This document shows, piece by piece, positions 1 through 7,527 of a stretch of DNA of 10,394 nucleotides. Within the stretch, counting starts at the first letter, position 1. Every line of letters begins with the position of its first letter. This stretch comes from Gemmatimonadota bacterium. Its GTDB lineage: Bacteria > Gemmatimonadota > Gemmatimonadetes > Longimicrobiales > Longimicrobiaceae. The stretch covers positions 1 through 10,394 of the forward strand of contig JAHWJJ010000114.1 of NCBI GenBank assembly GCA_019348475.1. Reading direction: 5' to 3'. The position numbers and the translations under genes are program-made. The notes under the pieces were generated by a model. That model was not told the DNA's origin, made no database searches, and worked only from the letters and a program-made list of their open reading frames with translations.

Positions 1-1717
<1,717 letters not shown>

Positions 1718-1721
<4 letters not shown>

Positions 1722-1816
1722 GCACCACGGGCCAGCGCCCGGTCCGCCGCGACGGCGGAGACGTGGCGGCGGTCGGTCCGCCCGTCGTGTCCGCCCTGCG
1801 GAGCCGCCACCTTTGA
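1718..1816 (+). other. 32-codon orphan ORF left at the old sdhB start
   Basis: An ATG overlapping the sdhA stop, preceded by GAGGAG 5 bases upstream, opens a frame that begins MSTT, as SdhB does, then diverges and ends at TGA 1814-1816. After MSTT the protein does not resemble SdhB. The DNA near the end (gccaccttt) matches sdhB at 2718-2726 in a different phase. I read it as a decayed remnant of a duplicated sdhB 5' end or as junction sequence. It may still be translated, since its start signals are intact, and could pass ribosomes towards the next gene. It is unlikely to be a functional protein. Confidence 0.4.
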
Positions 1817-1881
1817 CGAAGCCGCTTGCCGGTCCCGGCAGGGGCCGCACGACCCGCGCGAGGCCGTCGGACGATCCACAT

Positions 1882-1886
1882 GGAGG
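1882..1886 (+). promoter_or_regulatory. Ribosome binding site GGAGG fixing the PH-protein start
   Basis: GGAGG lies 7 bases before the ATG at 1894. The frame is open further upstream to a TTG at 1813, but that extension is Arg/Pro-rich, has no Shine-Dalgarno and reads like intergenic DNA, so 1894 is chosen. Confidence 0.75.
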
Positions 1887-1893
1887 TGCACGC

Positions 1894-2604
1894 ATGGACC
1901 GCTTCGAGGCACGTCTTGGCGCTGGCATCCGCTGGTTCACGGTCGCCGCGGTGGCGCTGGTGCTCGGGCTCGCCGCGTACGCGCTGGCGCGGGGGGAGGC
2001 GTGGACCGCGCTGGGGCTCGTCGGCGGCCTCGGACTCCTTTCGCTCCTCTCGGTGCGTGGCTACGGGGTGGACGGCAGGTACCTGCACGTACTCCGCCCC
2101 GGGTGGAGCACCCGCGTCGCCCTCGACGACCTGGTGGAGGTGGAGCCCGCGCCGGACCTGATCCGGCGGTCGTGGTCGCTCTGGAGCACGCGCGGGCTGT
2201 TCGGCACGGTGGGGGTGCTGCACCTCCGGGGCGGCGGCCGCGTCCGCGCGTACGTCACCGACCCGCGCGCCACGCTGCTCCTGCGCTTCCGCGGCGGCCG
2301 CCAGGTGGCCGTCTCGCCGGTGCGCCCGGAGACCTTTTCGGCCGCGCTGACGGGAAGCCTCGCGGCCCCCGCGCTGGAGGTCCCGCAGTCGCCGCGCGCC
2401 CTCCCTCTGCGTACGGTCACCCCCGAACGGCACGGCCGGACGGCCGTGCGCGATGTGGAGGACACCGGTGCAGCAACGCTGAAGCAAAACGGGGGTGGTG
2501 GCCGGGGTGGCTCGAGCGCTGCCCCGGGTGAGATGCAGATGACGCGCGAGCCCATTCCGCCGCCGCCGCCCGAGCTGCGGCAGATCATGGAGGAGAACCG
2601 ATGA
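1894..2604 (+). CDS. Two-pass membrane PH-domain-like protein inserted between sdhA and sdhB, ending in a copied SdhA tail
   Basis: The protein has 236 residues. Two hydrophobic helices (about 14-33 and 38-54) are followed by a beta-rich domain (about 56-153) with GVDGRYLHVLRPGWSTRVALDD, GVLHLRGGGRVRAYVTDP and VAVSPVRPETFSAAL. This is the pattern of bacterial PH-like domains (YdbS/YdbT class), in which a YvTdP motif and a final SP...P..F..AL segment recur. The function of such proteins is generally unknown; some are membrane-associated. Residues 154-212 are low-complexity and Gly/Ser-rich. Residues 213-236 are an in-frame copy of the SdhA C-terminus (E-M-Q-M-T-R-E-P... to EENR). The stop overlaps the sdhB ATG (ATGA, 2601-2604). 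The normal C-terminus of the family would probably end near residue 155-195, so the tail looks acquired by the duplication. The PH assignment is from pattern memory and is fairly sure; a role in complex II is only suggested by position. Confidence 0.82.
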   Translation: MDRFEARLGAGIRWFTVAAVALVLGLAAYALARGEAWTALGLVGGLGLLSLLSVRGYGVDGRYLHVLRPGWSTRVALDDLVEVEPAPDLIRRSWSLWSTRGLFGTVGVLHLRGGGRVRAYVTDPRATLLLRFRGGRQVAVSPVRPETFSAALTGSLAAPALEVPQSPRALPLRTVTPERHGRTAVRDVEDTGAATLKQNGGGGRGGSSAAPGEMQMTREPIPPPPPELRQIMEENR

Positions 2605-2612
2605 GCACCACG
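2530..2612 (+). repeat. 83-bp direct repeat, copy 2 (functional sdhB start)
   Basis: This is the second copy of the sdhA-tail/sdhB-start block (see 1647-1729), 80/83 identical. It carries the working sdhB Shine-Dalgarno GGAGGAG (2589-2595, 5 bases before ATG 2601). It also supplies the last 24 residues of the inserted PH-like protein. Two of the three differences change residues (L to P, I to M), as expected where SdhA function no longer constrains the sequence. Confidence 0.95.
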
Positions 2613-3458
2613 CAAACCCAGGCGGGGCGCGCCACGGCCGACGGGCTGCAGTCCGTGCGCGCCGGCGCCGCCGCGGCCGCGAAGAGCGACCGCACCGCAT
2701 CGTCCGTCCGCCGCAGCGCCACCTTTCGCGTCTGGCGCGGCGACGCGGCCGGCGGCGCGCTGCACGACTACACCACCGAGGTGAGCGAGGGGATGGTGGT
2801 GCTGGACGCCATCCACCAGATCCAGGCGGACCAGGCCAACGACCTGGCGGTGCGGTGGAACTGCAAAGCGGGCAAGTGCGGCTCGTGCTCGGCCGAGGTG
2901 AACGGCATGCCGAAGCTGATGTGCATGACGCGGCTGAACGACCTGGACCTGGAGAAGCCGGTCACGGTGGAGCCGATGCGCACCTTTCCTCCGCTGCGCG
3001 ACCTGGTGACGGACGTCTCGTGGAACTTCGAAGTCAAGAAGCGGCTGAAGCCGTTCAAGCCCCGCCCGCCCGACGCGCCGGACGGCACCTGGCGCATGGC
3101 CCAGCGCGACGTGGACCGGGTGCAGGAGTTCCGCAAGTGCATCGAATGCTTTCTGTGCCAGGACGTCTGCCACGTGCTGCGCGACCACCACAAGCACGCC
3201 GAGTTCATCGGCCCGCGCTTCCTGGTGCAGGCCGCGGCGCTGGAGATGCACCCGCTGGACGTGGAGGACCGGGTGACGGAGCTCAAGGAGGCGCACGGCA
3301 TCGGCTACTGCAACATCACCAAGTGCTGCACGAAGGTGTGCCCCGAGCACATCACCATCACCGACAACGCCATCATCCCCCTCAAGGAGCGGGTGGTGGA
3401 CCGGCACTACGATCCGCTCGCCAGGCTCGTGCAACTCGTGATGGGGAGGAAGCGATGA
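2601..3458 (+). CDS. sdhB: Succinate dehydrogenase/fumarate reductase iron-sulfur subunit
   Basis: This 285-residue electron-transfer subunit of complex II passes electrons from SdhA FAD through three Fe-S clusters to quinone. The [2Fe-2S] ligands are C88-x4-C93-x2-C96-x11-C108. The [4Fe-4S] ligands C180-x2-C183-x2-C186 and the C190-P/H-like position follow the family layout. The second C-terminal cluster set is C237, C243 and C247, with an extra neighbouring C242. The first ~38 residues are a variable Ala/Ser/Arg-rich extension ahead of the ferredoxin-like domain (TFRVWRGD). The start at 2601 has GGAGGAG 5 bases upstream and overlaps the stop of the preceding gene. The stop overlaps the next start (ATGA, 3455-3458), so translational coupling on both sides is likely. 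The protein is slightly longer than the E. coli subunit because of the N-terminal extension and central loops. Confidence 0.97.
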   Translation: MSTTQTQAGRATADGLQSVRAGAAAAAKSDRTASSVRRSATFRVWRGDAAGGALHDYTTEVSEGMVVLDAIHQIQADQANDLAVRWNCKAGKCGSCSAEVNGMPKLMCMTRLNDLDLEKPVTVEPMRTFPPLRDLVTDVSWNFEVKKRLKPFKPRPPDAPDGTWRMAQRDVDRVQEFRKCIECFLCQDVCHVLRDHHKHAEFIGPRFLVQAAALEMHPLDVEDRVTELKEAHGIGYCNITKCCTKVCPEHITITDNAIIPLKERVVDRHYDPLARLVQLVMGRKR

Positions 3459-3814
3459 TCCGCGTGGTGCACCTGTTCGATGTAAAGCGCGGCGTGGCCG
3501 AGCGGGACTTCATCGAGTGGCTCGACACCGGCCTGTCCGCCGCGGCCAAGCGCTTCGGATGCTCGGACCGCAGCACATGGCTGCTGGCGGACGGGTTCGA
3601 GGGCAGCTACACGCACCCCCGCCCCGTGCACAACCGTCCCAAGTACGTAAACGAGGCGTACTGGCCCGACATGGAGGGCCCGCGCGCCTTTCGCGAGTGG
3701 CTCACGACGGATCCCGACGGACGCGCCATGCACGACCGCTGGTTCAGCTGCGTGCAGAACCACACCGTACTGCGCTACGTGCGTGGCTGGGCGCGCGTGG
3801 ACCCGGACGAGTGA
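3455..3814 (+). CDS. Unknown 119-aa protein translationally coupled to sdhB
   Basis: The start ATG overlaps the sdhB stop, and GGGGAGGA (3443-3450) sits 4 bases upstream, so the start is well defined. The protein is soluble, with no signal peptide or membrane segment. It opens with a beta strand (MIRVVHLFDV) followed by an amphipathic helix, and a histidine/tryptophan-rich middle follows (THPRPVHNRPKYVNEAYWPD; later HDRWFSCVQNHTVLRYV). The beta-alpha-beta opening with a late strand could suit a dimeric alpha/beta-barrel (EthD-like) fold, but no motif settles this. Its place as last gene of the sdh operon suggests co-expression with complex II, not necessarily a complex II role. I do not recognise it by name. 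Confidence 0.85.
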   Translation: MIRVVHLFDVKRGVAERDFIEWLDTGLSAAAKRFGCSDRSTWLLADGFEGSYTHPRPVHNRPKYVNEAYWPDMEGPRAFREWLTTDPDGRAMHDRWFSCVQNHTVLRYVRGWARVDPDE

Positions 3815-3975
3815 GGCAGAGATCTGACAATCTGTAGGATCGACAGTTCGAGCTGACGAGGACTCCGTCCGAAGATCAGCGCGTAGTGGAGCATGCGGCG
3901 ATACGAGAATATACGGCCAGCCCGACTCCGCGTTAGAGCAGGCGTCCCTCGGCCGAACTTTTACCTCAGGACGCG

Positions 3976-4368
3976 ATGGACTTACCGGGCGAGGAGTGGC
4001 CGTACCACCTCATCAACGTGCTTGTCGTCTGCGGGATCGCGGTGCTCTGCGCGTTCGCGTGGCGATGGGCGGGCACCGAAAAGCCCGTGCGGGCACAGTG
4101 GCGGGGACTCTTCTTCTGGTGGACCGCGGCGGTGGTGCTGGTGCTGGCGCGCGAACCCTTCCTCATGTTCGTCGCTCGCCAGGGCCTCACGCTTCCCGGA
4201 GCCGACTGGAAGCACGTGCCTGCTCCCGCCGATCCGGTGGAACTGGTGTTTTTTGTGCTCCTTGGCGGTGGATATAGCGCGTTGCTGCTCGGAGTGATTC
4301 TGGCTGCGCCAACCGCCACCGCGCGCACGCTGGCACGGGGTGCGGCACGCCGGTGGCGACACGCCTGA
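3976..4368 (+). CDS. Small three-helix membrane protein, unknown function
   Basis: The 130-residue product has three hydrophobic segments at about 13-31, 45-66 and 89-110, and a basic C-terminus (ARGAARRWRHA) that by the positive-inside rule should face the cytoplasm. A short AGGA (3968-3971) precedes the ATG by only 4 bases. An overlapping frame (3893-4297) is Arg/Ser-rich and lacks protein-like periodicity, so this frame is preferred. The gap back to the sdh operon is 161 bp and slightly less GC-rich than the surroundings, so this gene probably starts a new transcript. No family is recognised. Confidence 0.72.
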   Translation: MDLPGEEWPYHLINVLVVCGIAVLCAFAWRWAGTEKPVRAQWRGLFFWWTAAVVLVLAREPFLMFVARQGLTLPGADWKHVPAPADPVELVFFVLLGGGYSALLLGVILAAPTATARTLARGAARRWRHA

Positions 4369-4377
4369 GTTCGGATC

Positions 4378-4719
4378 GTGGCGGAACTCGATCCCGCGAT
4401 CCTGAACGCGGGGCTGGACCTGGCGATGGAGTTCGGGCCCAACTGGATGCAGCCGATCCAGGCCCGCCTCGCGGCGAGGCATCCGCGGCTTTCCACCGAA
4501 GCGCTGGACGCGTACGAGGCCGCCTGCCGCGAGACCATGACGTGGGCGCACCTGCGAGTGCCGGAACACTGGAACGCCGTGGGGGGTGACGAGGCGGAGG
4601 CGTTTCGCCGCTTCAAGGTGCAGGTGCTGACCGCGTACCCCTGGATCTCAGGAAAGAACCTCAAGCGCCTGTGGACGCAGGGCCGCTACTACGCCTCGAA
4701 GGACGGGCTGCTGGAGTGA
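4378..4719 (+). CDS. Conserved-looking hypothetical protein, 113 aa
   Basis: The GTG start lies 9 bases after the previous stop, suggesting one transcript with the membrane-protein gene. The soluble, mostly helical product contains ILNAGLDLAMEFGPNWMQP, then RLAARHPRLSTEALDAYE, and ends with a Trp/Tyr-rich stretch (YPWISGKNLKRLWTQGRYYA). Ile/Leu/Glu periodicity and few low-complexity residues argue that the frame is real. No Shine-Dalgarno is clear before the GTG, so the exact start is uncertain. No family is recognised. Confidence 0.72.
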   Translation: MAELDPAILNAGLDLAMEFGPNWMQPIQARLAARHPRLSTEALDAYEAACRETMTWAHLRVPEHWNAVGGDEAEAFRRFKVQVLTAYPWISGKNLKRLWTQGRYYASKDGLLE

Positions 4720-4732
4720 GCTGCATCTGCGC

Positions 4733-4773
4733 GCCGGCACCGACGCTTGGCGCGCGAGGCTCTCGGTGCCGGC
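4733..4773 (+). terminator. Hairpin with perfect 11-bp stem after the 113-aa gene
   Basis: The arm gccggcaccga (4733-4743) pairs exactly with tcggtgccggc (4763-4773) around a 19-base loop, 13 bases past the stop at 4719. There is no T-run, so if it terminates it does so without the classic tail. It could instead protect the mRNA end. Confidence 0.5.
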
Positions 4774-4836
4774 ACCCATCCTCCGCGCGTCAGGAGCTGC
4801 CGCGGCCCGCCGAATCCCCGATCTGCTCCGTTGCCG

Positions 4837-5250
4837 ATGCTGATCGACTACGCCGAAGAGCCCGGGCTCTCCGCGGATGACTTCCTGGGGCTGGCGCAGC
4901 GCGTCTGGCCTGGCGACTACTCGCGGGAACCCGCGCAGGCGGCGCTCGGCACGACGATCAACATCACGGCCCGCTTGGACGGAACGCTGGTCGGGTGCGT
5001 GCGCATTCTGACGGACGGATACTTCTTCGGCACAATCCCCGAGATCCTGGTCATCCCCGAGCACCAGGGGCGGGGGATCGGGCGTGCGCTGATGGAGCGC
5101 GCGTGGGAGCGCTCGCCCACCGGGCTCTTCTTCGGCGCGCAGCCCGGGAACGAAGGGTTCTTCGAGAAGCTTGGCTACACGCGCAGCATGGCCGCGTACG
5201 CCCGCCCCAGGCCACGCCCGAAGCCTCCTGGCGCCAGCACGGGTGAGTAG
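4837..5250 (+). CDS. GNAT-family N-acetyltransferase
   Basis: The 137-residue product is predicted to move an acetyl group from acetyl-CoA to an unknown amine. The acetyl-CoA-binding motif A is clear at about 68-85 (PEILVIPEHQGRGIGRAL, with the Q/R-x-x-G-x-G pyrophosphate loop QGRGIG). Motif B follows at 105-121 (NEGFFEKLGYTRSMAAY), where NxxFYxKxGF is usual. The ATG at 4837 is chosen: the open frame runs back to a GTG/TTG-like start near 4747, but those 30 residues are Arg/Pro-rich and overlap the hairpin at 4733-4773. The Shine-Dalgarno is weak. Short size and an N-terminus lacking extra domains fit the small, stand-alone GNAT class. The substrate cannot be told. Confidence 0.9.
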   Translation: MLIDYAEEPGLSADDFLGLAQRVWPGDYSREPAQAALGTTINITARLDGTLVGCVRILTDGYFFGTIPEILVIPEHQGRGIGRALMERAWERSPTGLFFGAQPGNEGFFEKLGYTRSMAAYARPRPRPKPPGASTGE

Positions 5251-5316
5251 TTCTTTAGCCGGCGAAGCCCCCGGCATCCTGAGTCATCGGCGCTGCGCGC
5301 ACCGTCGGATGAAGGC

Positions 5317-5394
5317 GCAGTTAGACCTCGCCCAGGCGTTTTTGGGGGAGGTGCGAGCCTGAGCGAGCGGAGGGGGCGCGGCGCGGATCCGGCC
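5317..5394 (+). repeat. Dispersed GC-rich repeat, solitary copy R1
   Basis: This 78-bp element matches the three copies at 7328-7627: gcagtt, acctcgccca...tgggggaggt (10-bp inverted repeat with one mismatch), then gcgagcctgagcgagcgg and a final ggggcgcggcgcgg block. It stands alone about 2 kb from the array. It is intergenic, as a REP-like or mobile mini-element would be, and has no coding sense. Confidence 0.85.
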
Positions 5395-5549
5395 ATACCT
5401 GCTGAAGGCCTGTCCGCACATCGAGCCAGCAGGTGGTGCAGTCCTACTGCAAGATCGCGCCGAAGAAGCTGCGGGCGCTGGTGGAGGATTTAAACGTCTC
5501 CCTCTCGCGTGGAGGGGCCTTCCGCCCGCTTTCTTCCCTTCTCGAGTCC

Positions 5550-5553
5550 AGGA
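5550..5553 (+). promoter_or_regulatory. Shine-Dalgarno AGGA choosing start 5562
   Basis: AGGA lies 8 bases before ATG 5562. The nearby ATG at 5553 and the GTG at 5433 have no such site upstream. Confidence 0.5.
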
Positions 5554-5561
5554 TGAACCGG

Positions 5562-5780
5562 ATGGCCACACCGTTCTGCAACGACTGCCAGCGGCCCATG
5601 GAAGGCGGGTTTCTGCTGGACCACATGCACGGGGGACGCACGCCCGTGCGGTGGGTGGAGGGACCGCCGGAGAAGAGCTTTTGGGAAGGGCTGAAGCTCA
5701 AGGGCCGAAAGCAACTGGCGATGTACGCCTGGCGCTGCCCCGGCTGCTCCGAGGTGCGTCTGTACGCGCCCGAGGGATAA
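5562..5780 (+). CDS. Small zinc-ribbon protein (DUF6487-like)
   Basis: The 72-residue product has two CxxC pairs at the ends, C6/C9 (FCNDCQRPMEGGF) and C59/C62 (RCPGCSEVRLYAP), the usual four ligands of a zinc ribbon. Between them lies a WVEGPPEKSFWEGLKLKGRK segment. This matches my memory of small PF20097-type proteins (CPxCgkxMexGy... WxxG... AYRCxxCg), whose role is unknown. Start 5562 is chosen on the AGGA spacing; ATG 5553 would add three residues, and GTG 5433 would add 43 unsupported ones. It stands alone, with the repeat upstream and 158 bp of non-coding DNA downstream. Confidence 0.8.
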   Translation: MATPFCNDCQRPMEGGFLLDHMHGGRTPVRWVEGPPEKSFWEGLKLKGRKQLAMYAWRCPGCSEVRLYAPEG

Positions 5781-5938
5781 CCGCCCACGGATGCCACTGC
5801 GGCGCGATCCCGTTGCGTACCGCGTCGTAAAACGCCTGATTAGGGCGAAGCCGCGGGGAACTCCTCGGTGCGCGGCAGTGACGGAGTGATGGCGGCGGCG
5901 TTCCGGCGTTCTTCTTTTTCTCTTCCCATCCGAAACGT

Positions 5939-6723
5939 ATGAGCACGGTTGCGCCTGCCGCTCCCGAGACGCTGCCGCAGACCATCGAGCAGGTCATCGA
6001 GCGGCTGAACGGCATCCTGGACGATTCGCTGCGCGGCGCCCACCGCATCGGCTATTTTGCCGCGCTGTACGAGCGGGTGACCACCAACGTGCGGCGCGCG
6101 CTGGTGGCGGGGAACGTGTTCCAGGACAACCCGCGGATGGAGCGGCTGGACGTGGTGTTCGCCAACCGGTTCCTGGCCGCGTGGGATGCGCACGCCTCCG
6201 GCGGAACACCCACGCTGAGCTGGCAGGCCGCGTTCGCGCTGCTGGACGATCCGGGACCCCTCGTCGTGCAGCACCTGCTGGTGGGGATGAACGCGCACAT
6301 CAACCTGGACTTGGGGATCGCGGCGGCCACGGTGGCGCGGTCGCCGCAGGCGCTGGAGTCGCTGTGGCCGGACTTCAAGACCATCAACGACGTGCTGTCG
6401 CGGCTGGTGATCGTGGTGGAGGACGAGCTGGGCCAGGTTTCGCCGCGGCTCAAGCGCATCGAAGACACGCGCCGGGGCTGGAGGACCGGCTGTTCGACTT
6501 CGGCATCGACGTGGCGCGCGATTTTGCGTGGGCGCTGGCGCAGGAGCTGGCCCGCACGCCGCCAGAGGGCTGGGATGCCGTCATCGCCCGGCGCGACACG
6601 GAGGTGGCGGTGCTGGGGCGCGCGCTGTATCCGCTGCACGGCATCCCCGGCCACGTGCAGAGCTGGATCCACGCCGCGGAATCCACCGACGTCCGCTACA
6701 TGATCCAGGTGGTGGCGGAGTAA
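5939..6723 (+). pseudogene. DUF5995-family gene with a single-base frameshift
   Basis: The first part (5939-6469) reads TIEQVIERLNGILDD, GYFAALYERVT, MERLDVVFANRFLAAW and QHLLVGMNAHINLDLGIAAA, the signature of DUF5995 proteins (about 230-260 aa, function unknown). Near 6465-6470 the protein sense jumps to the -1 frame and continues GLEDRLFDFGIDVARDFAWALAQELA to TAA 6721-6723, as the family should. Adding one G in gacacgcgccgg (to acggcgcc) restores a single ~261-aa protein; read as it stands, the frame ends at 6703 with an Arg/Ser-rich tail. No slippery heptamer is present, so programmed frameshifting is unlikely. A sequencing error or a recent mutation are both possible; the downstream frame is undamaged. 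There is no clear Shine-Dalgarno before ATG 5939, which follows a pyrimidine tract. Confidence 0.85.
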
Positions 6724-6738
6724 GGCCGCCGTGCGGCC
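6724..6738 (+). terminator. Short GC hairpin directly after the DUF5995 stop
   Basis: ggccgc (6724-6729) and gcggcc (6733-6738) form a 6-bp stem with a 3-base loop immediately after the TAA. There is no T-run. In DNA this GC-rich such a stem can arise by chance. Confidence 0.3.
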
Positions 6739-6829
6739 CGCTGAGTGGTTGAGTGGCCAGCGATTTGCGGCGGGAAGGGTGGCCCTGCGGCGGCTCGCCG
6801 CGATCACTGCCCACCGAAGGAGTTCTGCC

Positions 6830-7027
6830 ATGCCGCAATCATCCTCCCGATGACGCTGTTCGTGGTCGGAGTGCTGGGGTGCCTGGGGTTCGGGAGCGCA
6901 CCAGGCGGTCGCGGAGCCGCGGCCGGCCGCCGCCGACACGTTCTCCAACGACGCCGTCTGTGCCGCGGCGTGCATCGCCAGGGGCAACTGGGGCGGCTAC
7001 TGCAGCCTGGAGGGGAGCTGCATCTGA
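6830..7027 (+). pseudogene. Broken paralogue of the defensin-like peptide gene
   Basis: AAGGAG (6816-6821) precedes ATG 6830 by 8 bases, aligned with the start of the intact neighbour at 7072. The signal-peptide part is out of frame: about 4 bases are missing before VLGCLGFGSA and one base is gained after it (gcaccagg versus gcgcagg). These cancel, so the mature region returns to the start frame: DTFSNDAVCAAACIARGNWG, then GYCSLEGSCI. An in-frame TGA at 6851-6853 stops translation after seven codons. Compared with the neighbour, cysteine 1 is Ser and cysteine 6 is a stop (tga 7025-7027 where the neighbour has tgc), with the following bases (taccggctgt) still matching. The cysteine spacing x3-x9-x5 is kept. 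The locus is most likely dead, unless the sequence here contains errors. Confidence 0.75.
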
Positions 7028-7058
7028 TACCGGCTGTGATCGTCTCTCACCACATGAC

Positions 7059-7064
7059 AAAGGA
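7059..7064 (+). promoter_or_regulatory. Shine-Dalgarno AAAGGA choosing start 7072
   Basis: AAAGGA lies 7 bases before ATG 7072 and aligns with AAGGAG before the paralogue's ATG 6830. The alternative ATG 7054 has no such site and lies upstream of the AAAGGA. Confidence 0.7.
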
Positions 7065-7071
7065 TCTGCGG

Positions 7072-7290
7072 ATGCTACGCTCGATCGACCTGCGGAAGGC
7101 CGTGTTCGGGGCCGGGGTGCTGGGATGCATGGGCTTTGGGAGCGCGCAGGCGTTCGCGGCGCCCGGTCCCGCCACCGACGACACGCTCTGCAACGACAAC
7201 GTGTGCAGCGCGGTGTGCATTACCAAGGGCTACCATTACGGGATCTGCTATACCCACTCCGGGTGCGTCTGCTACCGGCTGTACGAGTAG
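7072..7290 (+). CDS. Secreted six-cysteine peptide with CS-alpha-beta (defensin-like) cysteine pattern
   Basis: The 72-residue precursor has a basic start (MLRSIDLRK), a hydrophobic core (AVFGAGVLGCMGFGSA) and a likely Sec cleavage near AQAFAA (residue 30), leaving a mature peptide of about 42 residues. Its cysteines are C40-x4-C45-x3-C49-x9-C59-x5-C65-x-C67. This gives the CxxxC helix motif, GxC (G57-I-C59) and the CxC strand motif that define CS-alpha-beta peptides, and also the gamma-core G-x-C-x5-C. The x3-x9-x5-x1 part equals that of insect defensins, and the text around C59 (KGYHYGIC) recalls plectasin-type peptides. By family knowledge the expected bonds are 1-4, 2-5 and 3-6, and the likely role is antimicrobial or a secreted disulfide-rich effector. 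Defensin-like peptides have been described in myxobacteria, so a bacterial member is plausible. The gene sits next to a broken paralogue. No maturase, transporter or immunity gene is visible. The fold is inferred from spacing alone. Confidence 0.8.
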   Translation: MLRSIDLRKAVFGAGVLGCMGFGSAQAFAAPGPATDDTLCNDNVCSAVCITKGYHYGICYTHSGCVCYRLYE

Positions 7291-7327
7291 CCGCGTCCCC
7301 GGTCATCACGACGGAAACTCCCGCCAT

Positions 7328-7403
7328 GCAGTTCAACCTCCCCCACGGTTTTGGGGGAGGTGCGAGCCTCAGCGAGCGGAGGGGGCGGGGCGCGGAGCCG
7401 GCC
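7328..7403 (+). repeat. Repeat copy R2
   Basis: The unit contains a perfect 10-bp inverted repeat, acctccccca (7336-7345) and tgggggaggt (7352-7361), with a 6-base loop, followed by gcgagcctcagcgagcggag and a GC-rich end. Confidence 0.85.
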
Positions 7404-7426
7404 AGTCGCGACCGAACCTCGCCAAT

Positions 7427-7504
7427 GCAGTTCAACCTCCCCCAGGGGTTTTTGGGGGAGGTGCGAGCCTCAGCGAGCGGAGGGGGCGCGGCGCGGATCC
7501 CGCC
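7427..7504 (+). repeat. Repeat copy R3
   Basis: This is closest to R1. A perfect 10-bp inverted repeat (7435-7444 and 7453-7462) encloses an 8-base loop, ggggtttt. The downstream block gcgcggcgcggatcc is identical to that of R1. Confidence 0.85.
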
Positions 7505-7527
7505 ACCGCAACCGAACCTCGCCCAAT

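Larger units (their letters stand above)
5251..5561. other. 311-bp gap with one dispersed repeat and no convincing gene
   Basis: From the GNAT stop to the zinc-ribbon start there is one copy of the dispersed repeat (5317-5394) and then about 165 bp of unassigned DNA. A frame open from GTG 5433 leads into the zinc-ribbon gene, but its first 43 codons show no family match and no Shine-Dalgarno. An 8-bp inverted repeat (acctgctg 5397-5404 / cagcaggt 5427-5434) is probably chance. The TTTAAA at 5489 is an unusually AT-rich spot, yet I see no matching -35 element. Confidence 0.5.

Noticed and set aside
2061..3434. 457-codon open frame on the minus strand over sdhB and the PH-like gene
   Set aside because: It is His/Arg/Val-rich antisense shadow of sdhB; such frames are expected in very GC-rich coding DNA.
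3893..4297. 134-codon frame overlapping the small membrane-protein gene
   Set aside because: It is Arg/Ser/Cys-rich without helix periodicity; the 3976 frame has three clean hydrophobic segments.
4747..4836. N-terminal extension of the GNAT protein
   Set aside because: The 30 residues are Arg/Pro-rich, overlap a perfect hairpin and lack a ribosome site.
5397..5434. 8-bp inverted repeat acctgctg/cagcaggt as an operator or terminator
   Set aside because: The stem is short with a 22-base loop and lies in no clear position relative to a promoter or stop.
5433..5561. 43-residue N-terminal extension of the zinc-ribbon protein from GTG 5433
   Set aside because: There is no Shine-Dalgarno or family match, and AGGA is well spaced for ATG 5562.
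6464..6475. Programmed -1 frameshift in the DUF5995 gene
   Set aside because: There is no X_XXY_YYZ slippery run or following pseudoknot; a lost base is simpler.
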